Positions 8,403 through 17,166 of a DNA stretch of 64,000 nucleotides are shown one piece after another. The position numbers and the translations under genes are program-made. The stretch spans positions 110,487 to 174,486 of the forward strand of contig NZ_LMSG01000023.1 of the NCBI RefSeq assembly GCF_001428335.1. Reading direction: 5' to 3'. Source of the DNA: Arthrobacter sp. Soil762. Lineage in GTDB: Bacteria; Actinomycetota; Actinomycetes; Actinomycetales; Micrococcaceae. Within the stretch, counting starts at the first letter, position 1, and every line of letters starts with the position of its first letter. The notes beneath the pieces are model-generated. The model worked only from the letters and a program-made list of their open reading frames with translations. It was not told where the DNA came from and searched no databases.

Positions 8403-9485
8403 ATGAGCATTGAACCGGGCGCCGTTGTCGCGCCCCCGCTGAAGTCCCGCATCCACGGCTGCCTGCTGGGCGGCGCCTTAGGAGACTCGCTGGGCTACGC
8501 GGTGGCGTCCGACCCGATCGCGGCCATCCGCCGTCGCTTCGGGCCCGAGGGCCTCACGGACTTCGCAGCGCTCGACGGCGGCAGCCACTTTTCGGACGAC
8601 ACGCAGCTGACGCTGTACACGGTGGACGGGCTGGTGGAGGTTCTCGAATGGGCCAATGACGGCGTGGGCGCCGATGCGAACGCCTGCGTGTGGCTGGCCT
8701 ATCTTCGCTGGCTGGACACCCAGGGTGGGTCTGTACCGTCGCAGGCCCCGGCGCAGCCGCCGCGGTGGATCGACGGCAACGAGGTTCTGAGGCACCGCCG
8801 CGTCCCGGAAGAAACATGCATCAGCGGACTGGCCACCGGTGAAATGGGGACGGTCTACCGGCCGGTGAACCCGGACTCAAAGGGCCGCGGAACAGTGATG
8901 AGGTCGGCACCGTTCGGCCTGATTCCCTACATAGCGTCCGACGCCGTTTACAAGTTGAGTGCCGACGCCGCCTCCCTGACGCACGGCCATCCGTCCGCAC
9001 GGCAAAGTGCCGGCAGCTTCAGTCTGCTGATCCACCGGCTGGTGGCCGGTGGCACCCTGGCCGACGCGGCGGCGGCGATCCTGGACGAGGTCCGTGGCCT
9101 GAAGGATGTGGCAGCGGAACTTCCCGCGCGCCTTGAAGCAGCTATCCGCTGCGCCGGAACAGGCGTCCTGTCGCCGGAGGAGCTGGTTCAGCAACTGGGC
9201 GAGGGCTGGGTCGCGGAGGAGGCGTTCGCCATCGGGCTTTACGCTGTCCTTGCCACAGCGCCGGATGCGGACTCCACCCTGTCGCCGCAAGACCATTTCC
9301 GGTCAGCCGTGGCGCTGGCCGTCAACCACAGCGGCGCCAGCGATACCCCGGGATCCATCGCCGGAAACATCCTGGGCGCCTACTACGGCGAAGAGTGCCT
9401 GCCCCCTGAATGGCTCGACGCCCTCGAAGGCCCGGACGTCATCCGCGGCATGGCCGATCTGCTGGTGGGCGTTACAACCGCTTGA
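8403..9485 (+). CDS. ADP-ribosylglycohydrolase family protein
   Basis: About 360 residues. GCLLGGALGDSLGYA at the N-terminus and HFSDDTQLTLYT (metal-binding Asp pair) are typical of the DraG/ADP-ribosylglycohydrolase fold, and NHSGASDTPGSIAGNILGA near the C-terminus supplies the second metal-binding motif. Such enzymes remove ADP-ribose from proteins or other targets; here the target is unknown and no partner ADP-ribosyltransferase lies nearby. I choose ATG 8403 because the conserved domain begins soon after; no strong ribosome site precedes it, only the palindrome GTAAATTTAC at 8389-8398. Its 3' end overlaps the convergent DUF4395 gene by 14 bases. Confidence 0.88.
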   Translation: MSIEPGAVVAPPLKSRIHGCLLGGALGDSLGYAVASDPIAAIRRRFGPEGLTDFAALDGGSHFSDDTQLTLYTVDGLVEVLEWANDGVGADANACVWLAYLRWLDTQGGSVPSQAPAQPPRWIDGNEVLRHRRVPEETCISGLATGEMGTVYRPVNPDSKGRGTVMRSAPFGLIPYIASDAVYKLSADAASLTHGHPSARQSAGSFSLLIHRLVAGGTLADAAAAILDEVRGLKDVAAELPARLEAAIRCAGTGVLSPEELVQQLGEGWVAEEAFAIGLYAVLATAPDADSTLSPQDHFRSAVALAVNHSGASDTPGSIAGNILGAYYGEECLPPEWLDALEGPDVIRGMADLLVGVTTA

Positions 9486-9990
9486 GCGCCACGTTGTTGC
9501 AGGCCTCGCAGATGTCCTCCGGGATCAGGCCCCGGCGCTGCAGCACTCCGAAGATAACGCAGCCAAGGCAGAATCCGGCGAAGGCCTCCAGCGAGGCAGC
9601 CGCGATGAGTACCGCGAGCACAATCCAGGCTGCAGGGGCGGCACCGGCAATGAACAGGATGAGCGCCGTCGTGGACACCGCCGTTCCCATGCCCTGGGCA
9701 AAACGCTTGGGCGGTCCGGGAACCAGGCGAACGCGGCCCAGACGGGGTGCCAGGACCTTGACGGAGAGAAGGGCCAGCGGCGAAATCCGTGGGCCGAAGA
9801 GCACCCGCAGCCAGAAGCCCGCGGCGATCAGCACGAGTCCCCAAACGGACCCGCTCAGCAGTGTGGCGCCCGCGAGGAGCACCACCAGGCCGGCGGTGAT
9901 CCGAGCCGCGTATTCATTGACGGGGTTGGGAAAGGCGAACACGGCGGACCAGTTGATTCCGGTTGTTTGGCCGTCCGTTAGTTTGCTCAT
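9472..9990 (-). CDS. DUF4395 membrane protein
   Basis: A 172-residue protein with about four hydrophobic segments and the DUF4395 signature: an N-terminal INWSAVFAFPNPVNEYAAR, a central FGPRISPLALLSVKVLAPRL and a C-terminal FCLGCVIFG with paired cysteines. The function of the family is not established; the Cys pair in a membrane setting suggests a thiol-redox role, which is only an inference. It converges with the ADP-ribosylglycohydrolase gene and overlaps it slightly. Confidence 0.82.
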   Translation of the reverse strand: MSKLTDGQTTGINWSAVFAFPNPVNEYAARITAGLVVLLAGATLLSGSVWGLVLIAAGFWLRVLFGPRISPLALLSVKVLAPRLGRVRLVPGPPKRFAQGMGTAVSTTALILFIAGAAPAAWIVLAVLIAAASLEAFAGFCLGCVIFGVLQRRGLIPEDICEACNNVALKRL

Positions 9991-10056
9991 CCTGCAAGGC
10001 TAGGAGCCGGGCACGCCGCAGGGAAGATTTGTTGCGCCGGATGAACGCAGTGCGGC

Positions 10057-11049
10057 TCAGCCGCCCACCATCTGCAGGAACTCGCCCTCGGAGAGTACTT
10101 CAATGGGCTGGCCGCGGTCGTGGAGCTCCAGGACGCGCCGGGCCTTGCCGGTCAGCCTGCCGGACCGCAGGTCCGAGGCCACAAAGCCGTCACCCACCAC
10201 CAGCACCGTGGTGCGGGCGGTTACCCGGCTTTCCGGCCGGGCACCCAGCTCGGCCGAACGCACCTTCGCTTCCGGCCGGGCCATGGAGAGTTCGCCCGTG
10301 AAGACGACGGTCTGGCCATACAGCGGGTGGGAGGGTTCGGCGTCGGCATTGGGGACGGGGTTCTCGCCCTCCTCCGGCCACCCGGACAGGAACGGGCGCA
10401 CCAGCGCGGCGCTGCCTCCGCCAGCGGCACCGGCGAGGGCGGTAAGGCTGGCTTTGGACAGGACATCGTGCGCAGGGTCAAACGCCTCCTGATGCGGCAG
10501 GACCATGCCCAGCGACAGGTAGAGCTCGGCAATGCTGTTGGCGTTGTTCCGCGCAGCGATGTCGATCAGGATGCCGGCGCAGGCGCGGGCATCTTCTGCG
10601 GCGTCGTGGTGGTTAACCAGCGGCACGCCGGCTTCCTCCGCGGCGAACGGCAAGGAATTGGAGACCAGGGAGTAGCAGCGCCGGGCCAGCATCACGGTGC
10701 AGACGTAGTCGTAGGCAGGGCCGGGCAGGCCGGAGACCTCAAGCCCTGACCGGATCACTCCCAGGTCAAAGGCCGCGTTGTGCGCCGCCAGGATGTCGTC
10801 CCCGATGAAGGCGCCAATCTCCGGGAACAGTTCACCGAAGCGGGGACGGCCGGCCACGTCCGTGGCCTTGATGCCGTGGACCCTGACGTTGTGGTACTCG
10901 AAGTGGTCGTGGTTGACCGGAGGCCGCATCAGCCACGACGCCTCATCCACCACGCGCCCGCCGCGCACTTTTGTCAGGCCAACCGCGCACGGTGAACCCC
11001 GGAAGCCATTGGCCGTCTCGAAGTCGATCGCCGTAAAGTCCAAACCCAC
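10057..11049 (-). CDS. DEDD exonuclease with C-terminal BRCT domain
   Basis: A 330-residue protein. The N-terminal 180 residues match the DnaQ/Pol III epsilon exonuclease fold: AIDFETANG (Asp9 and Glu11) for ExoI, AHNAAFDLGVI for ExoII and HHDAAEDARACA for ExoIII. The C-terminus is a BRCT domain beginning around PLYGQTVVFTGEL. This arrangement is found in actinobacteria as a stand-alone protein, probably a proofreading-like or repair exonuclease rather than the replicative epsilon subunit. The start is GTG 11049. It is a single gene divergent from the DedA gene. Confidence 0.88.
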   Translation of the reverse strand: MGLDFTAIDFETANGFRGSPCAVGLTKVRGGRVVDEASWLMRPPVNHDHFEYHNVRVHGIKATDVAGRPRFGELFPEIGAFIGDDILAAHNAAFDLGVIRSGLEVSGLPGPAYDYVCTVMLARRCYSLVSNSLPFAAEEAGVPLVNHHDAAEDARACAGILIDIAARNNANSIAELYLSLGMVLPHQEAFDPAHDVLSKASLTALAGAAGGGSAALVRPFLSGWPEEGENPVPNADAEPSHPLYGQTVVFTGELSMARPEAKVRSAELGARPESRVTARTTVLVVGDGFVASDLRSGRLTGKARRVLELHDRGQPIEVLSEGEFLQMVGG

Positions 11050-11161
11050 GGCCCATACTTTACCGCCGGACAGGCCCGTTCCCGTGTCACCAAGGCGGCC
11101 CTGTCGCGGATATCACGCGTCCGACGCCGGGTAGCGAGAGTGCGTCAAGTACCCTGAGTAG

Positions 11162-11953
11162 GTGAACTTTCTTGCGATCAGCGACCTTGCCGTGCCCATG
11201 CTGGGTGGTGCAGGACCGGTCCAGCCGCAGCTGGCATCCTTCCTGCCCGACTGGCTGAACCCCCAGATTTTCTTGGCCGATCCAGCACTTGCGCCCTGGG
11301 TGGTGCTGCTCGTCTGCGGAATTGTCTTCGCCGAAACGGGCCTGCTGGTGGGATTCTTCCTTCCCGGCGATTCGATGCTGTTCACGGCGGGGCTGCTGGT
11401 GGCAACGGACACCATCCAGTTCAATGTCTGGCTCCTGGCGCTCCTGATCACCATATCCGCCATCATCGGCAACCAAACCGGCTACCTGATCGGTTCCAAG
11501 GCCGGCCCCGCCATCTTCAATAAGCCGAACTCCCGCCTCTTCAAGCGCGAAAACGTGGAGAACGCACACGCCTTCTTCGAAAAGCACGGCGGCAAGGCAC
11601 TGATCCTCGCCCGCTTCGTGCCGATCATCCGGACCTTCGTGCCCGTAATCGTTGGCGTGGCCCAGATGGACAAAAAGAAGTTCTTCCTCTTCAACGTGAT
11701 CGGCGCGGTCCTGTGGGGCAGTGGTGTCACACTGTTGGGCTACTTGCTGGGTGACAGGGTCCCGTGGGTCCGGGAGAACCTGGACATCATCTTCATCGTC
11801 ATCGTGCTGGTTTCCGTGATTCCGATCGGCATCGAAGTACTCCGCGGATTCTCGGCCAAGCGCCAGGCTGCCAAGTTCGGCACAGACGCCGTGGAGGAAT
11901 TCATTGAGGAACACGAACCCGAGGCCGAGCGGAAGACCCACCGGGACCACTAA
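11162..11953 (+). CDS. DedA-family membrane protein
   Basis: A 263-residue integral membrane protein. The family core is clear: FAETGLLVGFFLPGDSMLFTAG, GNQTGYLIGSKAG, and FEKHGGKALILARFVPIIRTFVPVIVG with the conserved Arg residues. DedA proteins are linked to lipid flipping and membrane homeostasis. The C-terminal 40 residues are polar and charged. The start is GTG 11162, with ATG 11198 as an alternative; neither has a strong ribosome site. Confidence 0.9.
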   Translation: MNFLAISDLAVPMLGGAGPVQPQLASFLPDWLNPQIFLADPALAPWVVLLVCGIVFAETGLLVGFFLPGDSMLFTAGLLVATDTIQFNVWLLALLITISAIIGNQTGYLIGSKAGPAIFNKPNSRLFKRENVENAHAFFEKHGGKALILARFVPIIRTFVPVIVGVAQMDKKKFFLFNVIGAVLWGSGVTLLGYLLGDRVPWVRENLDIIFIVIVLVSVIPIGIEVLRGFSAKRQAAKFGTDAVEEFIEEHEPEAERKTHRDH

Positions 11954-12009
11954 GCCCTCACCACGCAGCCTGCCACTTCTCCCCGGCCACTCCGTTGCCC
12001 CCCGACGGT

Positions 12010-12690
12010 TCAGTCCTCGGCGTGCCAGGCATCGATCATCACGGTGCCGCGCGGCGAGTTCAGTGTGGCGCTGAGCGGCGCGGCGTGGGCAAGCCCCACG
12101 GGGGTCGCCCGCACTTCTGGCAGCTTCAACACGTCAAGTGCCTCCTGCGGCACCCCCTGCAATGTCAACTCCTGCAACGCCAAGAGCGTAGGCGGGAGGT
12201 GATCACAGGGATGTGCTCCCGTCCATTCGATCAAAGTCGGCAACGCGCCAGCGCATTCGGTGCGGCCATCGTCGCGTACTGTAATGCGCCACTTCAACAG
12301 GCCTTGCGGCGTATCGCGCTGCGCTGCCAGTGGTACGCCGGGGTCGAGGTCGACGTTGGCCAGGCGCTGCCGCAGCATTTCCATCATGCCCGTCCGCGCG
12401 ACTGCGTGCACCAGTAGGGGACATTGGCGCACCGCCTCGCGCAACGCTGGCTGGTCCAGCCCGAACCAACGCGGCCTACCCGGGGCCGGCGCTTCAGGGT
12501 CAATCGCGATGATCTCCAGATAGCACTGCGGGAAGCGCACCGTGCTGATGTCCAACACTCGATTGTGCGTGCCCATCAAGGCGTGTTTGCCTCCACCGGA
12601 GGGCAGAACGCCGAATGTGGCCTCGCACCAGGCGACGCCCTGTTCGAGCGAATCTGCGGCGATGACCAGGTGATCGATGCGCGCGTTCAC
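12010..12690 (-). CDS. Glyoxalase-like (VOC) protein, probably acquired
   Basis: A protein of about 226 residues opening with IDHLVIAADSLEQGVAWCEATFG, followed by GTHNRVLDIS and YLEIIAIDPEAPAPGRPRW. These match the large glyoxalase-like group common in beta- and gammaproteobacteria. GTG 12690 is chosen because the domain begins at once; the longer open frame to 13140 is antisense shadow through rdgB. The function is unknown; VOC proteins bind metals and act on small molecules. The Cys- and Gln-rich protein style differs from neighbouring genes, and a long palindromic element lies just upstream, which suggests horizontal arrival. Confidence 0.75.
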   Translation of the reverse strand: MNARIDHLVIAADSLEQGVAWCEATFGVLPSGGGKHALMGTHNRVLDISTVRFPQCYLEIIAIDPEAPAPGRPRWFGLDQPALREAVRQCPLLVHAVARTGMMEMLRQRLANVDLDPGVPLAAQRDTPQGLLKWRITVRDDGRTECAGALPTLIEWTGAHPCDHLPPTLLALQELTLQGVPQEALDVLKLPEVRATPVGLAHAAPLSATLNSPRGTVMIDAWHAED

Positions 12691-12775
12691 AGCGACACTA
12701 TATCGGCCCGCCCCAAAATGCTGCCTCCGCGGCCCTGCGAGGGATGCCGGTGGAAATGACGAATATCCCCCCAGC

Positions 12776-12834
12776 GTTTTTGTCCAGGTATCGCCCGTTC
12801 GGGCCTCACTTAGTCGCGATATCTGGACAAAAAC
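12776..12834. repeat. Palindromic intergenic element with 19-base arms
   Basis: Arms at 12776-12794 and 12816-12834 (starting GTTTTTGTCCAG and ending CTGGACAAAAAC) match at 18 of 19 positions. The left arm runs into a second small hairpin, GCCCG-TT-CGGGC at 12793-12804. The element sits between the rdgB stop and the VOC gene. It could serve as a terminator for rdgB, but no U-run follows the stem, so a dispersed palindromic repeat or MITE-like remnant is as likely. Confidence 0.7.
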
Positions 12835-12844
12835 TCCCGTTAGG

Positions 12845-13516
12845 TCACTGGCGGGCGAGCGCGCCGACGATAGCCGGCAGGAGGGCCCGGAAGGCCTTCC
12901 CGCGGTGGCTGATCGCGTTCTTTTCTTCCGGTGACAATTCAGCGCAGCTGCGGTCCTCGCCGGCCGGCCGCAGCACGGGGTCGTAGCCGAAGCCGCCGTT
13001 ACCGCGGGGTTCGCGCAGAAGGGTCCCCTCAAGCTGGCCGTATTCCACCACTTCACGGCCCGCGGCACCCGGTCCGGGGACCGCCAGTGCCGCAGCGCAG
13101 ACAAATGCCGCTCCCCGGTGCCCGTCCGGGACATCGGCAAGCTGGTCCAGTAAAAGCCTCAGGTTGGCGGCGTCGTCACCGTGCCGGCCGGACCAGCGCG
13201 CGGAAAAGATTCCCGGCGCCCCGCCCAGTACGTCCACGGCCAGCCCCGAATCGTCGGCGATCGCCACCAGGCCCGTGGAGTCGGCCACGGCCCGCGCCTT
13301 CAACAGCGCATTCTCGGCGAACGTCACACCGGTTTCGACGACGTCGGGCGCACCTGCCGCCGCGGCGTCCACTACCTGTGTGTCGACGTCGAGCCCGGGG
13401 ACCTGTCCGCGCAGCAGGTCGCGGAGCTCCCTGAGCTTGCCCTTGTTGTGCGTGGCCAGGACGAGGCGCGGTTCGGGCGCGCCGCCAGGTTCAGTGTTCA
13501 CGGCGTTCAGGTTCAC
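12845..13516 (-). CDS. rdgB: Non-canonical purine NTP pyrophosphatase
   Basis: A 223-residue RdgB/HAM1-type enzyme that hydrolyses ITP, dITP and XTP to monophosphates and keeps deaminated purines out of nucleic acids. Diagnostic motifs: LVLATHNKGKLREL, AIADDSGLAVD, GGFGYDPVL and AISHRGKAFRAL. The start GTG overlaps the rph stop by four bases (GTGA), as in other actinobacteria, so the two are coupled. The insert between the conserved blocks (VPGPGAAGREVVEYG) is slightly longer than in E. coli. Confidence 0.95.
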   Translation of the reverse strand: MNLNAVNTEPGGAPEPRLVLATHNKGKLRELRDLLRGQVPGLDVDTQVVDAAAAGAPDVVETGVTFAENALLKARAVADSTGLVAIADDSGLAVDVLGGAPGIFSARWSGRHGDDAANLRLLLDQLADVPDGHRGAAFVCAAALAVPGPGAAGREVVEYGQLEGTLLREPRGNGGFGYDPVLRPAGEDRSCAELSPEEKNAISHRGKAFRALLPAIVGALARQ

Positions 13517-14271
13517 AGTGCGTCTGCGAGGGTTTCGCGCTGGATCGCCGCCAGTGCGGTGGTGCCCATGAGGGCCAGGTCCAGCAGTTGGTTCAGCTCG
13601 TCCCGGTCGAAGGGCGCGCCCTCTGCGGTGCCCTGGACTTCCACGAACTTACCGGAGCCGGTGACTACGACGTTCATGTCGGTTTCGGCGCGGACGTCCT
13701 CAACGTAGGGCAGGTCCAGCATGGGCACGCCGTCGATGATGCCCACCGAAACGGCAGCGATCGTGTCGATCAGGGGCTGGGCGTTCTTGGCGATCAGCTT
13801 GTTGTCGCGGGCGAAGCGGATGGCGTCCGCCAGTGCCACGTAGGCGCCGGTGATGGCCGCGGTGCGCGTTCCGCCGTCGGCCTGGAGGACATCGCAGTCC
13901 AGGACGATCGTGTTTTCGCCCAGGGCCTTGGTGTCAATGATGGAACGCAGCGAGCGTCCGATCAGCCGGGAAATCTCGTGGGTCCGCCCGCCGATTTTCC
14001 CCTTGACAGATTCGCGGTCGGATCGGGTGTTGGTGGCCCGCGGAAGCATGGCGTACTCTGCCGTGACCCAGCCGCGGCCTTCGCCCTTGAGCCAACGCGG
14101 CACGCCCGCCGTCAGGGACGCCGTGCACAGGACCCTGGTGTTGCCGAATTCGATGAGGGCCGATCCCTCGGCCTGCTTGGACCATCCGCGGGTGATGCTG
14201 ATGGGGCGGAGCTGGTCGGGGGCGCGGCCATCGGCGCGCACTACGGGCACTGCGGTTGCTTCAGAAGTCAT
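13513..14271 (-). CDS. rph: Ribonuclease PH
   Basis: A 252-residue phosphorolytic 3'-5' exoribonuclease that trims tRNA 3' ends. Recognised by GSALIEFGNTRVLCTASL near the N-terminus, the phosphate-binding RSDRESVKGKIGGRTHEISR, and DCDVLQADGGTRTAAITGAY. Length is normal. It is followed by rdgB with a 4-base overlap, an arrangement shared with M. tuberculosis Rv1340-Rv1341. Confidence 0.96.
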   Translation of the reverse strand: MTSEATAVPVVRADGRAPDQLRPISITRGWSKQAEGSALIEFGNTRVLCTASLTAGVPRWLKGEGRGWVTAEYAMLPRATNTRSDRESVKGKIGGRTHEISRLIGRSLRSIIDTKALGENTIVLDCDVLQADGGTRTAAITGAYVALADAIRFARDNKLIAKNAQPLIDTIAAVSVGIIDGVPMLDLPYVEDVRAETDMNVVVTGSGKFVEVQGTAEGAPFDRDELNQLLDLALMGTTALAAIQRETLADAL

Positions 14272-14354
14272 GCCTTTAGCTTATCGACTCGCCGTGGAAC
14301 GTCCTGCCACGGACAGCCCTTCCCCCGTCCGGTGCAGCATGTCATCGTTGCAGC

Positions 14355-14675
14355 ATGCAGACGGCGTACGAGGCTGCCGGCAGTGCCGACTTTTTCCTGA
14401 GGCTGGCCAGCGCCTGGCATGCAAGGGTGATGGCTGAGGCGGTCGCCTGCTTCGACCAGGCGCTGGCCGACGTCGGGCTCGCTGATGACGATCCGGTGCG
14501 CAAGGTGCTGCACAATTACTTCACCTGGGCGGCCACTACCACAGTGTCCCGTTACCAGCGCTCTGCTGAGGACGTGCCGGACGGGCTCCGCATCCCGCGC
14601 TGGTCCTGGGACGGGTTGGTCGGTGAAACAGGTTCCGGCAGCGCAGACAGCAGGCCGGCGGCCAAGGGGCCTTAG
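14355..14675 (+). pseudogene. Globin gene with an internal in-frame deletion
   Basis: The 106-residue product joins the two ends of a truncated-haemoglobin-like protein. The first 27 residues (YEAAGSADFFLRLASAWHARVMA) match the start of that family, and from residue 29 (AVACFDQALADVG through DVPDGLRIPRWSWDGL) they match its C-terminus. From memory, family members carry about 60 further residues between these blocks, including the haem-ligand His region (RIHSGNG). The junction lies near 14434-14440. The frame remains open, so it is either a remnant or a short protein unable to bind haem normally. It is inserted between rph and the MBL gene and overlaps the latter by four bases. Confidence 0.6.
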
Positions 14676-15469
14676 ACGGTGTAGTGCACACCGGCCACGG
14701 CAACGGCCACGTCGCCGCCGAACACGGGGCGCGCTTCGGCCATAACGGTGGTGGGTGATGTCCAGACGGGGATGTGCGTGAGCAGCAGCCGGCGTGCGCC
14801 CGCGCTCTCCGCGGCCTCGCCGGCACGCTTTCCGGTCAGGTGGACATCCTTGATGTCGTCGTCGCGGCCTTCCTCAAAGGCAGCCTCGCACAGGAACAGG
14901 TCGGCGTCCTTTGCCGCTTCCTCCAGTCCTGCGCAGGAATCGGTGTCGCCGGAATACGTCAGGACCCGGCTGACCGGGTTGCCCAGTTTGTCCGGTTCGG
15001 TCACTTCCACCCGCAGGGCATAGGCCTCCTCCACCGGGTGGTTCACCGCGAACGGCGTCACCGTGAACGGCCCCACTGTCACGGCATCCCGTTCGGTCCA
15101 GTTGGTGAAGTCGAATTCCTCGTGCATCCCCGGATCCAGCTCCAGGCCGTAAGCGGTGGCCATCCGGTCCGCCGTCGCAGCGGGGCCCCACACCGGAATC
15201 CTGCCGCGTCCCCAGCCGCCGGGCTTCCAGCGGACCGCCACGTGCAGGCCGCACAGGTCCATGCAGTGGTCCGGGTGCAGGTGGGTCAGGAAGATCGCAT
15301 CGATGTCCTCAAGGTCCGTGTACCGCTGGATGGCGCCCAAGGCTCCGCTGCCCAGGTCCATCACAATCTTCCACGTCCGCTGGCCGTCATTGGCGGTCAG
15401 GAGGTAGCAGGACGCTGGGGAGCCCGGGCCCGGAAAGGAGCCGGTGCAGCCGACGATGGTGAGCTTCAC
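14672..15469 (-). CDS. MBL-fold metal-dependent hydrolase (Rv1339-like)
   Basis: A 265-residue metallo-beta-lactamase-fold protein of the RNase Z/phosphodiesterase branch. Motif II is THLHPDHCMD; further ligands are in GDTDSC and the terminal LLLTHIPVW. Its position between rph and murI equals that of M. tuberculosis Rv1339, which has been reported as an atypical cAMP phosphodiesterase; a similar role here is inferred from synteny and fold. The start GTG overlaps the murI stop by four bases, making an operon with murI. Confidence 0.88.
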   Translation of the reverse strand: MKLTIVGCTGSFPGPGSPASCYLLTANDGQRTWKIVMDLGSGALGAIQRYTDLEDIDAIFLTHLHPDHCMDLCGLHVAVRWKPGGWGRGRIPVWGPAATADRMATAYGLELDPGMHEEFDFTNWTERDAVTVGPFTVTPFAVNHPVEEAYALRVEVTEPDKLGNPVSRVLTYSGDTDSCAGLEEAAKDADLFLCEAAFEEGRDDDIKDVHLTGKRAGEAAESAGARRLLLTHIPVWTSPTTVMAEARPVFGGDVAVAVAGVHYTV

Positions 15470-16491
15470 AGGGCAGGACCTCCGGCCCGGTGGGCGCCAA
15501 CAAAGTTCGATCTCCGGGGTCCCGACGACGACTGCCGGGCGCTGGCGGTCTGCGCGGCGGCGATCATCTCGGGCGTGATCCGCGCCAGGCTGCCGGTGGG
15601 GTACTGGGCCGCCACGTGGTCCACGTGCCGGACGGACAGGACCTCCGGGCCCAGGAAGCGGCGGGCCAGCGTTTCGAACTGGCCTGCGTCACCGGTGGCG
15701 ATGAAGTTGTGTTCCGGGGGTGTCGCGGCGGTGCGCTGCAGATCGTGCGTGGCCAGGGAACGGTAAACGTCCTTGGCTGTTTCCTCGGCGCTGGACACGA
15801 GCGTCACGGCGTCGCCCATCACGAAGGAAATGACGCCGGTCAACAGCGGATAGTGCGTGCAGCCCAACACCACGGTGTCCACGCCGGCCGTCTTCAGCGG
15901 TGCCAGGTACTCTTCGGCAATGGCCAGCAAAGCCGGTCCCGTGGTGATCCCGGCCTCCACGTAGCTCACGAACTCGGGGCAGGCCACGGACGTGATCGCC
16001 AGGTCCGGCGCGGCCGCGAACGTGTCTTCGTAAGCCCGTGAACCAACGGTGGCGGAGGTACCGATGACGCCGATACGCCCGCTGCGGGTGGCAGCGACAG
16101 CCCGCCGGACGGCCGGCTGGATCACCTCAATGACGGGGATGCCGTATTTCGCCGTGTACCGCTCGCGGGCGTCCCGCAGGACAGCGGCCGACGCCGAGTT
16201 GCAGGCAATGGTCAGCAGCTTGACGCCGGAGTCCACCAGTTCGTCCATCACGCCCAGGGCGTTGGCGCGGACTTCGGCAATGGGCAAGGGCCCGTAGGGC
16301 CCGTTGGCGGTATCCCCCACATAGAGGATGGACTCGTTGGGGAGCTGGTCGATGATGGACCGCGCCACGGTCAGTCCGCCGACACCGGAATCAAAGATGC
16401 CGATGGGGCGGGACCCCACCTGGGCGGTGGTGCTGGCTGCGGAGTCCGATGCGGCTGCGCCTGACGGATCCATGCTCGAGGCTGTAGTCAT
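15466..16491 (-). CDS. murI: Glutamate racemase
   Basis: Makes D-glutamate for peptidoglycan. Motifs: PIGIFDSGVGGLTVAR, YVGDTANGPYG, the first catalytic Cys in TIACNSASA and the second in VLGCTHYPLL. I place the start at ATG 16491, giving about 341 residues; GTG 16533 would add 14. Even so, the N-terminus has about 26 Ser/Ala-rich residues before the domain, and the C-terminus is extended by about 50 residues past the family core (ending with SGPRRSNFVGAHRAGG). It is coupled to the downstream MBL gene. Confidence 0.95.
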   Translation of the reverse strand: MTTASSMDPSGAAASDSAASTTAQVGSRPIGIFDSGVGGLTVARSIIDQLPNESILYVGDTANGPYGPLPIAEVRANALGVMDELVDSGVKLLTIACNSASAAVLRDARERYTAKYGIPVIEVIQPAVRRAVAATRSGRIGVIGTSATVGSRAYEDTFAAAPDLAITSVACPEFVSYVEAGITTGPALLAIAEEYLAPLKTAGVDTVVLGCTHYPLLTGVISFVMGDAVTLVSSAEETAKDVYRSLATHDLQRTAATPPEHNFIATGDAGQFETLARRFLGPEVLSVRHVDHVAAQYPTGSLARITPEMIAAAQTASARQSSSGPRRSNFVGAHRAGGPAL

Positions 16492-16599
16492 GATTATTCG
16501 AGGATAGGTCTTCCCCGGGGCCGCAGCCATCACATTGTGGCGCCCGACTCATGTCAAATTTGTCACATTGGTGGTCGAATCCCGGAACAGGACAGCGAT

Positions 16600-17166
16600 T
16601 CAGGCCCGTGCGTCCAGGGACTGGAGCATGGCCTGGACCAGTGATTCCTGCAGCCACGTGGTGAAGTTGTACACCAGGGCAAGGTAACTTTCCACGTCCT
16701 CGGCCTGGGACCAGTCCTGCATCAGGTGCACGTGTTCGGCGTCCTCTTCATCCCGGATATCCAGGCGTTCCGCCAGCACCAGGCGTACATCGTTCAGGGC
16801 CATGGACCAGAACCTTGCCCCTTCGGCGGTGAGGACCACTTCGTCCCGGTCCAGGTCCAGCGCGGCGGCGCGCAGCGCGCCGATCTTGGTTTCCCGCAGC
16901 GAGCGCTCGGTGAGCTGGCGGAACTCCAGGGACGCGCCGTCGTCGTTCTTCATCACGTTGGGCAGCAACCGCTTTACGGCACGGTCCGTCGGTTCCTGGA
17001 CGTCCATATCCAATCCGATCAGGGCGGCCAGCGGATCCTGGCTGGTGTGTTCGGCCGGCTGGAGCATGGAGATGACGTCATCGATCAGGCTGCGGAGCAG
17101 TTCCCGTTCGGCGGGTTCCAGGAACCCGGTGATGCCCTTGAGCCCGTATTTGAATGCCTTAGCCAC
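16600..17166 (-). CDS. DUF2017 protein, ClpS neighbour
   Basis: A 188-residue, mostly helical acidic protein of the DUF2017 family, which is confined to actinobacteria and nearly always next to clpS. GTG 17166 is chosen because GGGGAA lies just upstream and the start overlaps the clpS stop by eight bases; the open frame extends farther but only as shadow of clpS. Recognisable parts: GLKGITGFLEPAERELLRSLIDDV and ARFWSMALNDVRLVLAERL. Its role is unknown; the constant pairing suggests a link to ClpS-dependent proteolysis. Confidence 0.88.
   Translation of the reverse strand: MAKAFKYGLKGITGFLEPAERELLRSLIDDVISMLQPAEHTSQDPLAALIGLDMDVQEPTDRAVKRLLPNVMKNDDGASLEFRQLTERSLRETKIGALRAAALDLDRDEVVLTAEGARFWSMALNDVRLVLAERLDIRDEEDAEHVHLMQDWSQAEDVESYLALVYNFTTWLQESLVQAMLQSLDARA

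Noticed and set aside
12691..13140. N-terminal extension of the VOC gene to 13140
   Set aside because: It runs through the palindromic element and antisense-like into rdgB; the VOC domain starts at 12690.
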